Of a DNA stretch of 64,000 bases, positions 24,172 through 32,605 are shown piece after piece. The stretch spans positions 124,001-188,000 of the forward strand of contig NZ_VYGV01000001.1 of assembly GCF_013387465.1 (NCBI RefSeq), written 5' to 3'. The notes below the pieces were generated by a model. The model did not search any database, was not told the origin of the DNA, and saw only the letters and a program-made list of their open reading frames with translations. The stretch's first letter is position 1, and every line of letters begins with the position of its first letter. Source of the stretch: Hydrogenophaga aromaticivorans. GTDB taxonomy: Bacteria > Pseudomonadota > Gammaproteobacteria > Burkholderiales > Burkholderiaceae_C. The position numbers and the translations under genes are program-made.

Positions 24172-24537
24172 TCAGACGCTGAAGCTGGAGCCACAACCAC
24201 AGGTGGTCGAGGCATTGGGGTTCTTGATGACGAACTGGGCACCCTCCAAGTCTTCCTTGTAGTCGATCTCGGCGCCGACCAGGTACTGGTAGCTCATGGC
24301 ATCGATCAACAGCGAAACACCGTTTTTCGTCATGGTGGTGTCGTCTTCGTTGACCACCTCGTCAAAGGTGAAACCGTACTGGAAACCCGAGCAGCCACCG
24401 CCCTGCACAAACACGCGCAGCTTGAGGTCCGGGTTGCCTTCTTCGGCCACCAACTCGGCCACTTTGGCCGCGGCGCTGTCGGTGAAGACCAGCGGGGCTG
24501 GCATGTCGGTCTGGATGTTTTCTGCAACTGCGCTCAT
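24172..24537 (-). CDS. erpA: Iron-sulfur cluster insertion protein ErpA
   Basis: The 121-residue A-type carrier has the three conserved cluster cysteines: [11 protein letters not shown] and [11 protein letters not shown] at the C-terminus. It delivers Fe-S clusters to apoproteins in the cytoplasm. The N-terminus ([20 protein letters not shown]) matches betaproteobacterial ErpA. I took the ATG at 24537, with AGGA before it, over two upstream starts. It is convergent with the glycine-zipper gene and downstream of the bactofilin gene. Confidence 0.94.
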   Translation of the reverse strand: MSAVAENIQTDMPAPLVFTDSAAAKVAELVAEEGNPDLKLRVFVQGGGCSGFQYGFTFDEVVNEDDTTMTKNGVSLLIDAMSYQYLVGAEIDYKEDLEGAQFVIKNPNASTTCGCGSSFSV

Positions 24538-24650
24538 GGGGTGTCCTGACATAGGGCTTGAGCCGTTTCCGGGGGCTTCCTGAACACGGCTGGTGGACGC
24601 CATTCGTCCACATCTGATGCAATGCTATAGCAAATCGCTCGGGTTTGCGC

Positions 24651-25049
24651 TCAGCCGTTGTTTGCCGCCAGTTTGAGTGTGGGTTTGTCTTCGACACCAC
24701 CGGTCATGGGTTTGAGCTGACCCGAGATCGTTGCGCCCTGGTGCATCTCCAGGGCCTTGTAGGACACGTCGCCCTCGATCCGTGCCTTGGGCTGCAGTTC
24801 CAGCAGATCAAACGCCAGCACGGGACCCTTGACGCTGCCGTTGATGATGACGTGGTCGGCATGGATCTGGCCGGTCACGGTGGCCGATTCGCTGATCACC
24901 AGGATGCTGGACTGCTCATCGCTGGCGCGGATATCGCCCACCACGTCACCGTCCACCCGCAGTCCGTCGTGGAAAAACACATTGCCTTCAATGCGCGTTC
25001 CATGGGCGATCAGGCTTTTGATGGGGGGTTGCTTCTTCTTGCCAAACAT
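24651..25049 (-). CDS. Bactofilin family cytoskeletal protein
   Basis: The 132-residue protein begins MFGKKKQPPIKSLIAHGTRI and consists mainly of a bactofilin beta-helix: GNVFFHDGLRVDGDVVGDIR, VTGQIHADHVIINGSVKG, ARIEGDVSYKALEMHQGA. Bactofilins polymerise without nucleotide and act in cell shape, polarity or envelope organisation. The gene follows the DUF6776-like gene by 24 bases on the minus strand, so the two are probably cotranscribed, and the membrane-anchored upstream protein may be its partner. Confidence 0.92.
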   Translation of the reverse strand: MFGKKKQPPIKSLIAHGTRIEGNVFFHDGLRVDGDVVGDIRASDEQSSILVISESATVTGQIHADHVIINGSVKGPVLAFDLLELQPKARIEGDVSYKALEMHQGATISGQLKPMTGGVEDKPTLKLAANNG

Positions 25050-25073
25050 GGAGTTCTCCGAAACGACAGTTGA

Positions 25074-25781
25074 TTACAGCTTGATGGTGTGCAGGGCCAA
25101 CACCTTGCCGTCCTGCAGGATTTTTGCGGTCACGGTTTTTACCACGGCCTGTTCGGGAACGTCCACCAGCCCCTCTTGGCGCAGATAGCCCTTGATCAGC
25201 ACCGGCTGCGGCGACGGCGCCTGAACGGCCGACCAGGGCTTGCCCTCCAGCGTACCGGCAAAGGTCACTTCCAGCACACCCCTGAAATCGGGCGCGTTCT
25301 TGGTGGCCTGGATCATCAGCACCTGCCACTTGAGCTGGTTCTGCGCCAGGCGATCGACCTGCAGGCCACGAATGTTCAATGCGCCACTTCCCGACCCCGG
25401 GATCAGGCGCTCGAAGAACCCCAGGTCGCCACGCAGCACCTGGTTGTCGGCCTCCAGCTGGCGGATCTGCTGCACCAGTTGCTCCTGGGCCGCCTTCTCC
25501 GCCGTCAGCAGGCTCTCCGAGGTGTTGGAGACGGACTGCGCCCGCACCAGTTCGGCACGCAGGTCCTGCACCTCGTTGCGCAGGCGCTCCAGTTCCTGTT
25601 TGGCGTTGCGGTCCAGCCCGGCGATGTCTTTGCCCACCTCGAACGCCCAGAGCGCCAGAGCCCCTGAAAAGCCAAGCACCACGGCACCCAGAAGCCAGCG
25701 AAACGGCCAGGGCATGGCGCTGCGCACCGAAACCCGGGGCGCGCTGACGGTGAGCCGTCGTCGCAAGAGACGCAACCTCAT
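25074..25781 (-). CDS. DUF6776-like inner-membrane coiled-coil protein
   Basis: The 235-residue protein has a basic N-terminus, one membrane segment (WPFRWLLGAVVLGFSGALAL, about 25-45), a coiled coil (about 55-115, rich in Glu, Gln and Leu) and a C-terminal beta-rich domain that would lie in the periplasm. It resembles DUF6776 proteins found next to bactofilins in betaproteobacteria. Function unknown. Topology and adjacency suggest it recruits or senses the bactofilin filament at the membrane, which is inference. Confidence 0.75.
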   Translation of the reverse strand: MRLRLLRRRLTVSAPRVSVRSAMPWPFRWLLGAVVLGFSGALALWAFEVGKDIAGLDRNAKQELERLRNEVQDLRAELVRAQSVSNTSESLLTAEKAAQEQLVQQIRQLEADNQVLRGDLGFFERLIPGSGSGALNIRGLQVDRLAQNQLKWQVLMIQATKNAPDFRGVLEVTFAGTLEGKPWSAVQAPSPQPVLIKGYLRQEGLVDVPEQAVVKTVTAKILQDGKVLALHTIKL

Positions 25782-25834
25782 TCAGACACCTTTCGATTGG
25801 GAATTGAGAACCCGGATCACACGGCCCCCAAAAT

Positions 25835-25874
25835 GCAAAAACCGCCCCAAGACAAGCTTGCAGGCGGTTTTTGC
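25835..25874 (-). terminator. Intrinsic terminator downstream of rpsI
   Basis: GCAAAAACCGCC (25835-25846) and GGCGGTTTTTGC (25863-25874) form a perfect 12-bp stem with the T run inside the 3' strand on either strand. It lies 18 bases after the rpsI stop and ends the rplM-rpsI transcript. Confidence 0.88.
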
Positions 25875-25891
25875 GGCAGAAGCCCGGCGCT

Positions 25892-26284
25892 TTAGCGCTT
25901 GCTGAACTGCTTGGCGCGGCGTGCGGAACGCAGACCGACCTTCTTACGTTCGACTTCGCGGGCATCGCGCGTGACGAAACCGGCTTGCGACAGGCTCGGC
26001 TTGAGCGTGGCGTCGTAGTCGATCAGGGCGCGGGTGATGCCGTGGCGCACAGCGCCGGCCTGGCCGGATTCGCCGCCACCGTGCACGTTGACCATCACGT
26101 CGAAGGTTTCGGCGTGGTTGGTCAGCAGCAGCGGCTGCTTGGCGATCATGATCGAGGTTTCACGGCCGAAGTAGGACTGGATGTCCTTGCCGTTGACCAC
26201 GATCTGGCCGGAGCCTTTTTTCAGAAACACACGGGCGACGCTGGATTTGCGACGGCCGGTGCCATTGTTCCATTCACCAATCAT
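25892..26284 (-). CDS. rpsI: 30S ribosomal protein S9
   Basis: The 130-residue protein starts [20 protein letters not shown] and ends in the typical basic tail ([16 protein letters not shown]) that contacts P-site tRNA. Motifs [20 protein letters not shown] and [20 protein letters not shown] are diagnostic of S9. It follows rplM by 12 bases, the conserved L13-S9 operon, and is followed by a strong terminator. Confidence 0.97.
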   Translation of the reverse strand: MIGEWNNGTGRRKSSVARVFLKKGSGQIVVNGKDIQSYFGRETSIMIAKQPLLLTNHAETFDVMVNVHGGGESGQAGAVRHGITRALIDYDATLKPSLSQAGFVTRDAREVERKKVGLRSARRAKQFSKR

Positions 26285-26296
26285 CTCAAGGCTCCT

Positions 26297-26728
26297 TTAG
26301 AGTTCCAGCACTTGCGGCTGTTGGGCGGTGTGGGGATGCTCAGCACCGCCGTACACCTTGAGCTTCTTGATCATGGCGTAGCCGAGCGGGCCCTTGGGCA
26401 GCATGCCCTTGACGGCCTTCTCGATCGCGCGGCCAGGGTGCTTGGCCTGCATGTCACGGAAGTTGGTGGCGTAAATACCGCCCGGGTAACCCGAGTGACG
26501 GTAATAAATCTTGTCGAGGGCTTTGGTGCCCGTCACGCGGATCTTGGACGCGTTGATGATGACGATGTAGTCACCGGTATCGACGTGAGGCGTGTAAATG
26601 GCCTTGTGTTTGCCGCGCAAACGGAGAGCCACTTCACTGGCAACTCGTCCGAGGACCTTGTCGGTCGCGTCAATCACAAACCACTCGTGCTTCACGTCAG
26701 CTGGTTTGGCGCTGAACGTAGTAGTCAT
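26297..26728 (-). CDS. rplM: 50S ribosomal protein L13
   Basis: The 143-residue protein starts [20 protein letters not shown] and contains [40 protein letters not shown] and [20 protein letters not shown], all L13. It is an early assembly protein of the large subunit. The ATG at 26728 has a strong ribosome-binding site (AAGGAG-like, from TCTCTTTGAAGGAGGG read in reverse is weak, but the family start is clear). First gene of the rplM-rpsI operon, with a good promoter about 147-176 bases upstream. Confidence 0.96.
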   Translation of the reverse strand: MTTTFSAKPADVKHEWFVIDATDKVLGRVASEVALRLRGKHKAIYTPHVDTGDYIVIINASKIRVTGTKALDKIYYRHSGYPGGIYATNFRDMQAKHPGRAIEKAVKGMLPKGPLGYAMIKKLKVYGGAEHPHTAQQPQVLEL

Positions 26729-26874
26729 GAGATTTCTCTTTGAAGGAGGGTTTGGCGGCTCTTTTCCACGGTCGGTTGTTCTCTGTCGGAACACTCTTAG
26801 GTGGGGTTTTGCACCCCGGTTGCCCGGTGTGCGGTCTTCGTCGCGGAGCCTTGCGTTTCGCTGCGAAGCCTTCG

Positions 26875-26904
26875 ATTGTACGAAATATCGGTGCCGATTG
26901 GCAA
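26875..26904 (-). promoter_or_regulatory. Promoter of rplM-rpsI
   Basis: On the minus strand TTGCCA (-35, 26904-26899) is followed after 18 bases by TACAAT (-10, 26880-26875). This is the best sigma-70 match in the window. It gives an rplM leader of about 140 bases, which contains short GC repeats that might serve autoregulation. Confidence 0.75.
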
Positions 26905-26958
26905 GTTGCAGATGGGCGGCGGGTGACCGGGTCGCCCGGGGGCGCTACCATCGACCCC

Positions 26959-27873
26959 ATGTTCAGTTACCGACACGCCTTCCACGCCGGCAACCACGCC
27001 GACGTGCTCAAGCACATCACCCTCATCGCCACACTGCGCCATCTGATGCAGAAAGAAGCCGGCATCACCCTGGTGGACACCCACGCGGGCGCCGGGCTGT
27101 ACCGGCTGGACGGTGACTACACGGAGACCGGGGGTGAAGCCAAAGACGGCGTGGTCAAGCTGATGGCCGCCCTGCGTCCGGCCGGCGCCGCACCCGTGGC
27201 CGCCGCGCCGGTGATCGACGACTACCTCGACCTGATCGCCAGCTACAACCCCTCGGGGCTGCTGCGCGTCTACCCGGGTTCGCCCTTTGTGCTGCATTCG
27301 CTGCTGCGCACCGAATCGCGCGACAAGCTCAAGCTGTTCGAGCTGCACCCGACCGACAGCCGCACCCTCAACGCCAACATCGCCCAGCTCGAAGCGGGGC
27401 GCCAGATCGCCGTGGCGCTGCAGGACGGCTTTGAAGGCGTCAAGCCTTTGCTCCCGCCGCCGCCGTCGGCCACCGGCTCCAAGCGCGCCGTGGTGCTGAT
27501 CGACCCCAGTTACGAGATCAAGAGCGACTACGGCAAAGTGAGCGCCTGCATACAGGAACTCATCCGCCGTTTCCCGACCGGCACCTATCTGGTGTGGTAC
27601 CCGATCATTCCGCGCCCGGAGGCGCACGACCTGCCCCGCCGGCTGAAGACCCTGAGCAACCAGGCGCAACGGCCCTGGCTGAACGCGACACTGGCCATCG
27701 GGCAAGACCCCACCCACGGTCCGGATGACCGGCCCGGCCTCACGGCCAGCGGCATGTTCGTCATCAACCCGCCCCACACGCTGAAAGCGGCGCTGCAGGT
27801 CGCCTTGCCCCAGTTGCTGACCCACCTCGGTCGGGGCCGCGGCAAAGGCCAGACGCTCGACACCGGCGGCTGA
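26959..27873 (+). CDS. rlmJ: 23S rRNA (adenine2030-N6)-methyltransferase RlmJ
   Basis: The 304-residue protein starts MFSYRHAFHAGNHADVLKHI, the unmistakable RlmJ N-terminus. Further motifs are LVDTHAGAGLYRLDGDY (SAM binding) and VVLIDPSYEIKSDYGKV (DPPY-type catalytic motif, here DPSY). It methylates A2030 of 23S rRNA. I chose the ATG at 26959, as the frame upstream overlaps the rplM promoter. E. coli RlmJ is 280 residues; the extra length is at the C-terminus and in the TGGEAKDGVVKLMAALRP region. Confidence 0.94.
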   Translation: MFSYRHAFHAGNHADVLKHITLIATLRHLMQKEAGITLVDTHAGAGLYRLDGDYTETGGEAKDGVVKLMAALRPAGAAPVAAAPVIDDYLDLIASYNPSGLLRVYPGSPFVLHSLLRTESRDKLKLFELHPTDSRTLNANIAQLEAGRQIAVALQDGFEGVKPLLPPPPSATGSKRAVVLIDPSYEIKSDYGKVSACIQELIRRFPTGTYLVWYPIIPRPEAHDLPRRLKTLSNQAQRPWLNATLAIGQDPTHGPDDRPGLTASGMFVINPPHTLKAALQVALPQLLTHLGRGRGKGQTLDTGG

Positions 27874-27912
27874 AGCCACCGCGCTGCGGCGCCAAGGCAC
27901 TGGCACCGGTGT

Positions 27913-28539
27913 TCAGGGCCGGGCCAGCACCATGACCCAGTAGTGGCCGAACCGGCTGCCCGCTTGCCGCACACAACTCACACCCACCGCCTCGAACTGT
28001 CGGCTCATGAGGTTGCTGCAATGCCCGGGGCTGGAGAGCCAGCCGGCGATGACGCCGTCCACCGTGGCTTGCCCGCCCGCCAGGTTCTCGCCTACCGATG
28101 TCCAGAGGTAGCCCTCGGCCGCGACCCGCTGGGCCAGGGAGCGCCCGTCCAGGCTGGTGTGTGAAAAGTAGTTCCGGGTGGCCATGTCCCGGGCATGGCC
28201 GGCCGCGGCTGAAAACAGGCGTTGATTCCACACCAGCGGACTGGCGGCCGGCATGACCGAGTTCCCGCAGGAACGGGCCACGGCCCGCGCGGCGTTGAGG
28301 CGCTGAACCAGCGTTGTCTGAAAGCCCGGCAGCCCGCAAGCGGTGCTGGCATCCAGCGGCACCCGTTCGGAAGCACGGTCCGCGACAAACACCCACTGGC
28401 CCGTTGTCCCGCCGACCGCCGCCGGTCCGCTGTGGACCCCACCCGCCGCGAACCCCGCCAGCAACGCGACCGTGAACCGGGCGCAGCGTTGCGACCAGGG
28501 GCCGGCGCGAAAAGGGAAAGGCCTGTCAGTGGGCGACAT
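27913..28539 (-). CDS. Secreted CAP (SCP/PR1) domain protein
   Basis: The 208-residue protein has an N-terminal hydrophobic export signal (ARFTVALLAGFAAGGVHSGP) and a CAP domain: LVQRLNAARAVARSCGNS, PLVWNQRLFSAAAGHARDMA, NYFSHTSLDGRSLAQRVAAE and VGENLAGGQATVDGVIAGWL with SPGHCSNLMS. Bacterial CAP proteins are extracytoplasmic, and their activity is mostly unknown. The His and Glu of the cavity (HARDMA, GEN) are present. Cysteines in SCGNS, HCSN and VSCVR may form disulfides. It is divergent from the paa operon. Confidence 0.85.
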   Translation of the reverse strand: MSPTDRPFPFRAGPWSQRCARFTVALLAGFAAGGVHSGPAAVGGTTGQWVFVADRASERVPLDASTACGLPGFQTTLVQRLNAARAVARSCGNSVMPAASPLVWNQRLFSAAAGHARDMATRNYFSHTSLDGRSLAQRVAAEGYLWTSVGENLAGGQATVDGVIAGWLSSPGHCSNLMSRQFEAVGVSCVRQAGSRFGHYWVMVLARP

Positions 28540-28612
28540 GGATCCGACTGTACGGAAAAGAGCGCCCTGTGCGCCCGGCCCCTCCCCGGAAAAACCCTGA
28601 GTCGATCCCAGA

Positions 28613-28642
28613 CAATTAACCAACCGATCGGTCGGTTAATTG
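28613..28642. promoter_or_regulatory. PaaR-type (TetR) operator of the paa operon
   Basis: A 30-bp dyad: CAATTAACC and GGTTAATTG arms around ACCGATCGGT, with only one mismatched pair (A against C) on each side of the core. This ACCGATCGGT-type palindrome resembles TetR/PaaR operators controlling phenylacetate genes in betaproteobacteria. It lies just upstream of a TATACT -10 box. The paaR gene itself is not in the window. Confidence 0.75.
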
Positions 28643-28644
28643 CA

Positions 28645-28650
28645 TATACT
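28645..28650 (+). promoter_or_regulatory. Candidate -10 box of paaABCDE
   Basis: TATACT lies 48 bases before the paaA ATG and directly after the palindromic operator, which would cover the -35 region. That arrangement fits repression by occlusion. The -35 match is poor. Confidence 0.5.
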
Positions 28651-28697
28651 GCCGCTTCACCCCATTCGGCACCCGGTTTCGGGGTCAGGAGACACGC

Positions 28698-29720
28698 ATG
28701 TACACCCAATCTTTTTCGGTCGCCGACGGCGAGGCCAAGCCCGGGCTGAAGGCCGTGGCCGCACCGGCCAGCGCCGAAGACACGGCCTTGCAAACCCATT
28801 TCGACGCCGTGATCGACGCCGACGGCAAGATCGAACCGCGCGACTGGATGCCCGACGGCTACCGCAAGACCCTGGTGCGCCAGATCAGCCAGCACGCCCA
28901 CAGCGAGATCGTGGGCATGCTGCCCGAAGGCAACTGGATCAGCCGCGCGCCCAGCCTGAAACGCAAGGCCATCCTGATCGCCAAGGTGCAGGACGAAGGC
29001 GGCCACGGCCTCTATCTGTACAGCGCCGCAGAGACGCTCGGCACCAGCCGTGACCAGATGCTCGACGGCCTGCACAGCGGCAAAGCCAAGTACAGCTCCA
29101 TCTTCAATTACCCCACGCTCAACTGGGCCGACGTCGGCGTGATCGGCTGGCTGGTGGACGGCGCGGCGATCATGAACCAGATCCCGCTGTGCCGCTGCTC
29201 TTACGGTCCTTACGCCCGCGCCATGATCCGCGTCTGCAAGGAAGAGAGCTTCCACCAGCGCCAGGGCTACGAAGCGCTGCTGGTGATGATGCAGGGCACG
29301 GCCGAGCAGAAGGCCATGGTGCAGGACGCCGTCAACCGCTATTGGTGGAAATGCCTCGCCATGTTCGGCCCGCCCGACGCCGACAGCCCCAACAGCGTGC
29401 AGGGCATGCGCTGGGGCATCAAACGCATCAGCAACGACGACCTGCGCCAGAAGTTCGTCGACGCCACCGTGCCGCAGGCCGAGGTGCTGGGCGTGACCCT
29501 GCCCGACCCCGACCTGAAGTGGAACGAGGCGCGCGGCCACTGGGACTACGGCCAGATCGACTGGGACGAGTTCTGGGCCGTGGTCAACGGCAACGGCCCC
29601 TGCAACAAGGAACGCCTGGCCACCCGCGTGAAAGCCCACGAGCAAGGCGCCTGGGTGCGCGAAGCCGCCATGGCCCACGCCGCCAAACAGCAAGCCCGCA
29701 ACCTGAAGGAGGCCGCATGA
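28698..29720 (+). CDS. paaA: Phenylacetyl-CoA epoxidase catalytic subunit PaaA
   Basis: The 340-residue diiron oxygenase subunit shows the carboxylate/His ligands of the family: [35 protein letters not shown] and [18 protein letters not shown]. With PaaC it forms the core that epoxidises phenylacetyl-CoA to the 1,2-epoxide in aerobic phenylacetate degradation. The ATG at 28698 has AGGAG 8 bases upstream. The stop overlaps the start of paaB (ATGA). First gene of the operon. Confidence 0.96.
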   Translation: MYTQSFSVADGEAKPGLKAVAAPASAEDTALQTHFDAVIDADGKIEPRDWMPDGYRKTLVRQISQHAHSEIVGMLPEGNWISRAPSLKRKAILIAKVQDEGGHGLYLYSAAETLGTSRDQMLDGLHSGKAKYSSIFNYPTLNWADVGVIGWLVDGAAIMNQIPLCRCSYGPYARAMIRVCKEESFHQRQGYEALLVMMQGTAEQKAMVQDAVNRYWWKCLAMFGPPDADSPNSVQGMRWGIKRISNDDLRQKFVDATVPQAEVLGVTLPDPDLKWNEARGHWDYGQIDWDEFWAVVNGNGPCNKERLATRVKAHEQGAWVREAAMAHAAKQQARNLKEAA

Positions 29721-30025
29721 ACGCGCCCGCATCGACACCCGCACTGAAAGAATGGCCGCTCTGGGAAGTGTTCGTCCGCAGCAAGCAGGGCCTGGAACAC
29801 AAACATTGCGGCAGCCTGCACGCCAGCGACGCACAACACGCGCTGCAGATGGCGCGCGACGTCTACACCCGCCGCCAGGAAGGCGTGAGCATCTGGGTGT
29901 TGCCGTCCAACGCCATCACCGCCAGCGAACCCGACAGCAAGGACAGCTTCTTCGATCCGGCGGCCGACAAGATCTACCGCCACCCGACCTTCTACGAAAT
30001 CCCCGAAAAAGTGGGGCACATGTGA
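29717..30025 (+). CDS. paaB: Phenylacetyl-CoA epoxidase subunit PaaB
   Basis: The 102-residue subunit contains [40 protein letters not shown] and [17 protein letters not shown], characteristic of PaaB, which bridges PaaAC dimers. It overlaps paaA by 4 bases (ATGA) and its stop overlaps the paaC start by one base (TGATG), so all are translationally coupled. Confidence 0.96.
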   Translation: MNAPASTPALKEWPLWEVFVRSKQGLEHKHCGSLHASDAQHALQMARDVYTRRQEGVSIWVLPSNAITASEPDSKDSFFDPAADKIYRHPTFYEIPEKVGHM

Positions 30026-30867
30026 TGGCGGCGCCGGTTGACTATGTATTGCACCTGGCCGACAACGCCCTGGTGCTCGGCCAGCGCAACGCCGAATGGT
30101 GCGGCCACGGCCCCGTCCTCGAAGAAGACCTGGCGCTGGCCAACAACAGCCTGGACCTGATCGGCCAGGCGCGGCTGCTCTACCAGCACGCGGCCAGCCT
30201 CATCAACGCCGACCCGGCCGAGGCCCAGCGTTTCGCGCACCTTCAGGGCGCGCGCCAGAACGGCCAGATCGCCGAAGACACGCTGGCCTACTTCCGCGAC
30301 ACCGCCGAGTTCCGCAACCACACGCTGATGGAGCTGCCGCACCACGGCCCGCTGGTGGGCTACGCGGTGAGCGAGCGCGACTACGCCGTGACCATCGCGC
30401 GCAACTTCCTCGTCAGCGCGCTCATGGTGCTGGTGTGGGACAGCCTGCAGGCGTCGAAGGACGCGCAACTGGCTGCCATCGCGGCCAAGTCCCTGAAGGA
30501 AGTGCGTTACCACCTGCGCCACGCGTCGGACTGGCTGGTGCGCTTTGGCGACGGCACCGATGAATCGCAGCGCCGCGCGCAGGCGGCGCTGGACCACCTG
30601 CTGCCCTATTGCGAAGCCTTCTGGCAGCCTTCCCCCGCCGAACAGGCCGCCGCAGCCGATGGAAGTGGCGTGGACGTGCGAACGCTGCGCGATCACTGGA
30701 ACGCCCTGATCAACGACACCCTGGCCGAAGCCACGCTCACGCGCCATGACCAGCCGCACGCGGGCTACGTGGCCCAAGGCCATGTGGGCGTGCACTCGGA
30801 GCACCTGGGCTTCCTGCTGGCCGAGATGCAGAGCCTGGCCCGGGCGCACCCGACCGCCGTCTGGTGA
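30025..30867 (+). CDS. paaC: Phenylacetyl-CoA epoxidase structural subunit PaaC
   Basis: The 280-residue subunit has the ferritin-like fold of PaaC: LHLADNALVLGQRNAEWCGH, EEDLALANNSLDLIGQARLL and KSLKEVRYHLRHASDWLVRF, with the degenerate diiron site expected of a structural partner of PaaA. The ATG at 30025 shares a base with the paaB stop. Followed by paaD, with a stop at 30865-30867. Confidence 0.95.
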   Translation: MAAPVDYVLHLADNALVLGQRNAEWCGHGPVLEEDLALANNSLDLIGQARLLYQHAASLINADPAEAQRFAHLQGARQNGQIAEDTLAYFRDTAEFRNHTLMELPHHGPLVGYAVSERDYAVTIARNFLVSALMVLVWDSLQASKDAQLAAIAAKSLKEVRYHLRHASDWLVRFGDGTDESQRRAQAALDHLLPYCEAFWQPSPAEQAAAADGSGVDVRTLRDHWNALINDTLAEATLTRHDQPHAGYVAQGHVGVHSEHLGFLLAEMQSLARAHPTAVW

Positions 30868-30872
30868 ACACC

Positions 30873-31397
30873 ATGGATGCGGCCACCCACGCTTCGCTGC
30901 AGGCCGTCACCGAGGCGCTGGCGCACCTGGCCGACCCGGAGATTCCGGTCATCAGCCTGCGCGAGCTGGGCATCCTGCGCGACGTACGCGAGGGGGCCGA
31001 CGGCGTGCCGGAAGTGGTCATCACGCCCACCTACAGCGGCTGCCCGGCCATGGGCCAGATCGAGGACGACATCCACGCGGCCCTGAGCGCTGCAGGGCTG
31101 CCCGGCCGCGTCATCACGCAGCTCTCGCCCGCCTGGACCACCGACTGGATGAGCGAGGCCGCGCGCGAGAAGCTGCGCGCCTATGGCATCGCGCCGCCGC
31201 AATGCGGCAGCCATGCCGACACGCCCGCCGGGGTGGTGAAGTTCAGCCGGCACGCGGTCCGGCATACCGCGGTGCCCTGCCCCCAGTGCGGCTCAAACAA
31301 CACGACCGAAACCTCGCCGTTCGGTTCAACCGCCTGCAAAGCACTCTTCAAGTGCCTCGACTGCCTGGAACCCTTCGACTACTTCAAGCCGTACTGA
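30873..31397 (+). CDS. paaD: Phenylacetate degradation protein PaaD (Fe-S assembly-type)
   Basis: The 174-residue protein begins MDAATHASLQAVTEALAHLA, with the DUF59/MIP18-like domain ADPEIPVISLRELGILRDVR and ITPTYSGCPAMGQIEDDI. The C-terminal zinc-ribbon-like region has CPQCGSNNTTETSPFGSTAC and KCLDC. PaaD is needed for activity of the epoxidase and probably helps assemble its metal site. A GTG at 30864 overlapping paaC is an alternative start; the ATG at 30873 was preferred because relatives start near here. Confidence 0.93.
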   Translation: MDAATHASLQAVTEALAHLADPEIPVISLRELGILRDVREGADGVPEVVITPTYSGCPAMGQIEDDIHAALSAAGLPGRVITQLSPAWTTDWMSEAAREKLRAYGIAPPQCGSHADTPAGVVKFSRHAVRHTAVPCPQCGSNNTTETSPFGSTACKALFKCLDCLEPFDYFKPY

Positions 31398-31401
31398 CAC
31401 C

Positions 31402-32511
31402 ATGAGCAACGCCGTCCCTCGCTTCCACGACCTCACCGTCTCGCGCATCCACCCCGAGGCCGCCGGGTCGGTGGCGGTGTCGCTGCACATTCCGCCGGAG
31501 CTGCGCGACACCTTCGCCTTCGAGCCGGGCCAGTTCCTCACGCTGCGCACCACCATCGGCGGGCAGGACGTGCGGCGCAGCTACTCCATCAGCAGCCCGC
31601 GCAGCCTGCTCACGCAACAGGGCGAACTCACGCTGGGCATCCGGCCGGTCGAAGGCGGTGTGTTCTCGAACTGGGCCGCCACCGAGCTGAAGGCCGGGGA
31701 CGCGCTGCGCGTGATGCCGCCCGACGGCCGCTTCACCGTGCACAAGCCACGCGCCCTGCACCGTGTCGGCTTCGCGGCCGGCTCGGGCATCACGCCCATC
31801 CTGTCCATCATGGCCAGCACGCTGGAGGAATCGGCCGACAGCCAATTCACGCTCGTTTTCGGCAACCGGCGCATGGCCAGCGTGATGTTCAACGAGGCGC
31901 TGCAGGATCTGAAAGACCGCTACCCCGGCCGCCTCACGCTGATCCACGTGCTCTCGCGCCAGGCGCAGGAAGTCCCGCTGCTCGAAGGCCGCATCGACGG
32001 CGACAAGGTGCGCGCCATCATCGCCGCGCTGCTGCCGGTGGGCAGCATGGACGAGGTGTTCATCTGCGGCCCCGACGCCATGATCGAAGCCACGCAGCAG
32101 GCGCTGCTCGACGCCGGTGTGCGGCCCGACCGCGTGCACACCGAACGGTTCACTTCACCGACGTTGGAAGCCCTGCCCGCCGATCAGCGCCAGGCCGCGG
32201 TGCTCGGCCACCCGGCGGTCCGCACCGATGGCGAAGTGGCGTTGACCGTAGTGCTCGATGGCAAGCCGCACCAGTTGCGCATGGGCAAGGACGAACATGT
32301 GCTGGATGTGGCGCTCAACGCCGGCCTTGACCTGCCCTGGTCGTGCCGCGGTGGGGTGTGCTGCACCTGCCGCGCCAAGGTGGTGGAAGGCGCCGTCACC
32401 ATGGACAAGAACTTCACGCTCGAACCCTGGGAAACCGACAAGGGCTTCGTGCTGAGCTGCCAGGCGCGGCCGACGACCGACCGGCTCGTGGTGAGCTACG
32501 ACGAGCGCTGA
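31402..32511 (+). CDS. paaE: Phenylacetyl-CoA epoxidase reductase subunit PaaE
   Basis: The 369-residue protein has an FAD-binding domain (FEPGQFLTLRTTIGGQDVRR with the motif RRSYSIS), an NAD(P)-binding domain (AAGSGITPILSIMASTLEES, VFICGPDAMI) and a C-terminal plant-type 2Fe-2S ferredoxin with cysteines in WSCRGGVCCTCRAKV and LSCQA. It passes electrons from NADPH to the PaaAC diiron site. It is the last paa gene here; paaF, paaZ or paaK are not downstream, as a terminator at 32529 ends the unit. Confidence 0.95.
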   Translation: MSNAVPRFHDLTVSRIHPEAAGSVAVSLHIPPELRDTFAFEPGQFLTLRTTIGGQDVRRSYSISSPRSLLTQQGELTLGIRPVEGGVFSNWAATELKAGDALRVMPPDGRFTVHKPRALHRVGFAAGSGITPILSIMASTLEESADSQFTLVFGNRRMASVMFNEALQDLKDRYPGRLTLIHVLSRQAQEVPLLEGRIDGDKVRAIIAALLPVGSMDEVFICGPDAMIEATQQALLDAGVRPDRVHTERFTSPTLEALPADQRQAAVLGHPAVRTDGEVALTVVLDGKPHQLRMGKDEHVLDVALNAGLDLPWSCRGGVCCTCRAKVVEGAVTMDKNFTLEPWETDKGFVLSCQARPTTDRLVVSYDER

Positions 32512-32528
32512 GCCACGGGTTCTCAGAC

Positions 32529-32549
32529 GCTCCTTTCAAGGAGCTTTTT
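32529..32549 (+). terminator. Intrinsic terminator of the paa operon
   Basis: GCTCCTT and AAGGAGC form a 7-bp stem with a 2-base loop, followed by TTTTT. It starts 18 bases after the paaE stop. Confidence 0.82.
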
Positions 32550-32605
32550 CGATGGTTTGCTGCGGCAGGCGCGAGGGGCACCCGCTGCGAGTGGATACCC
32601 AGCCC

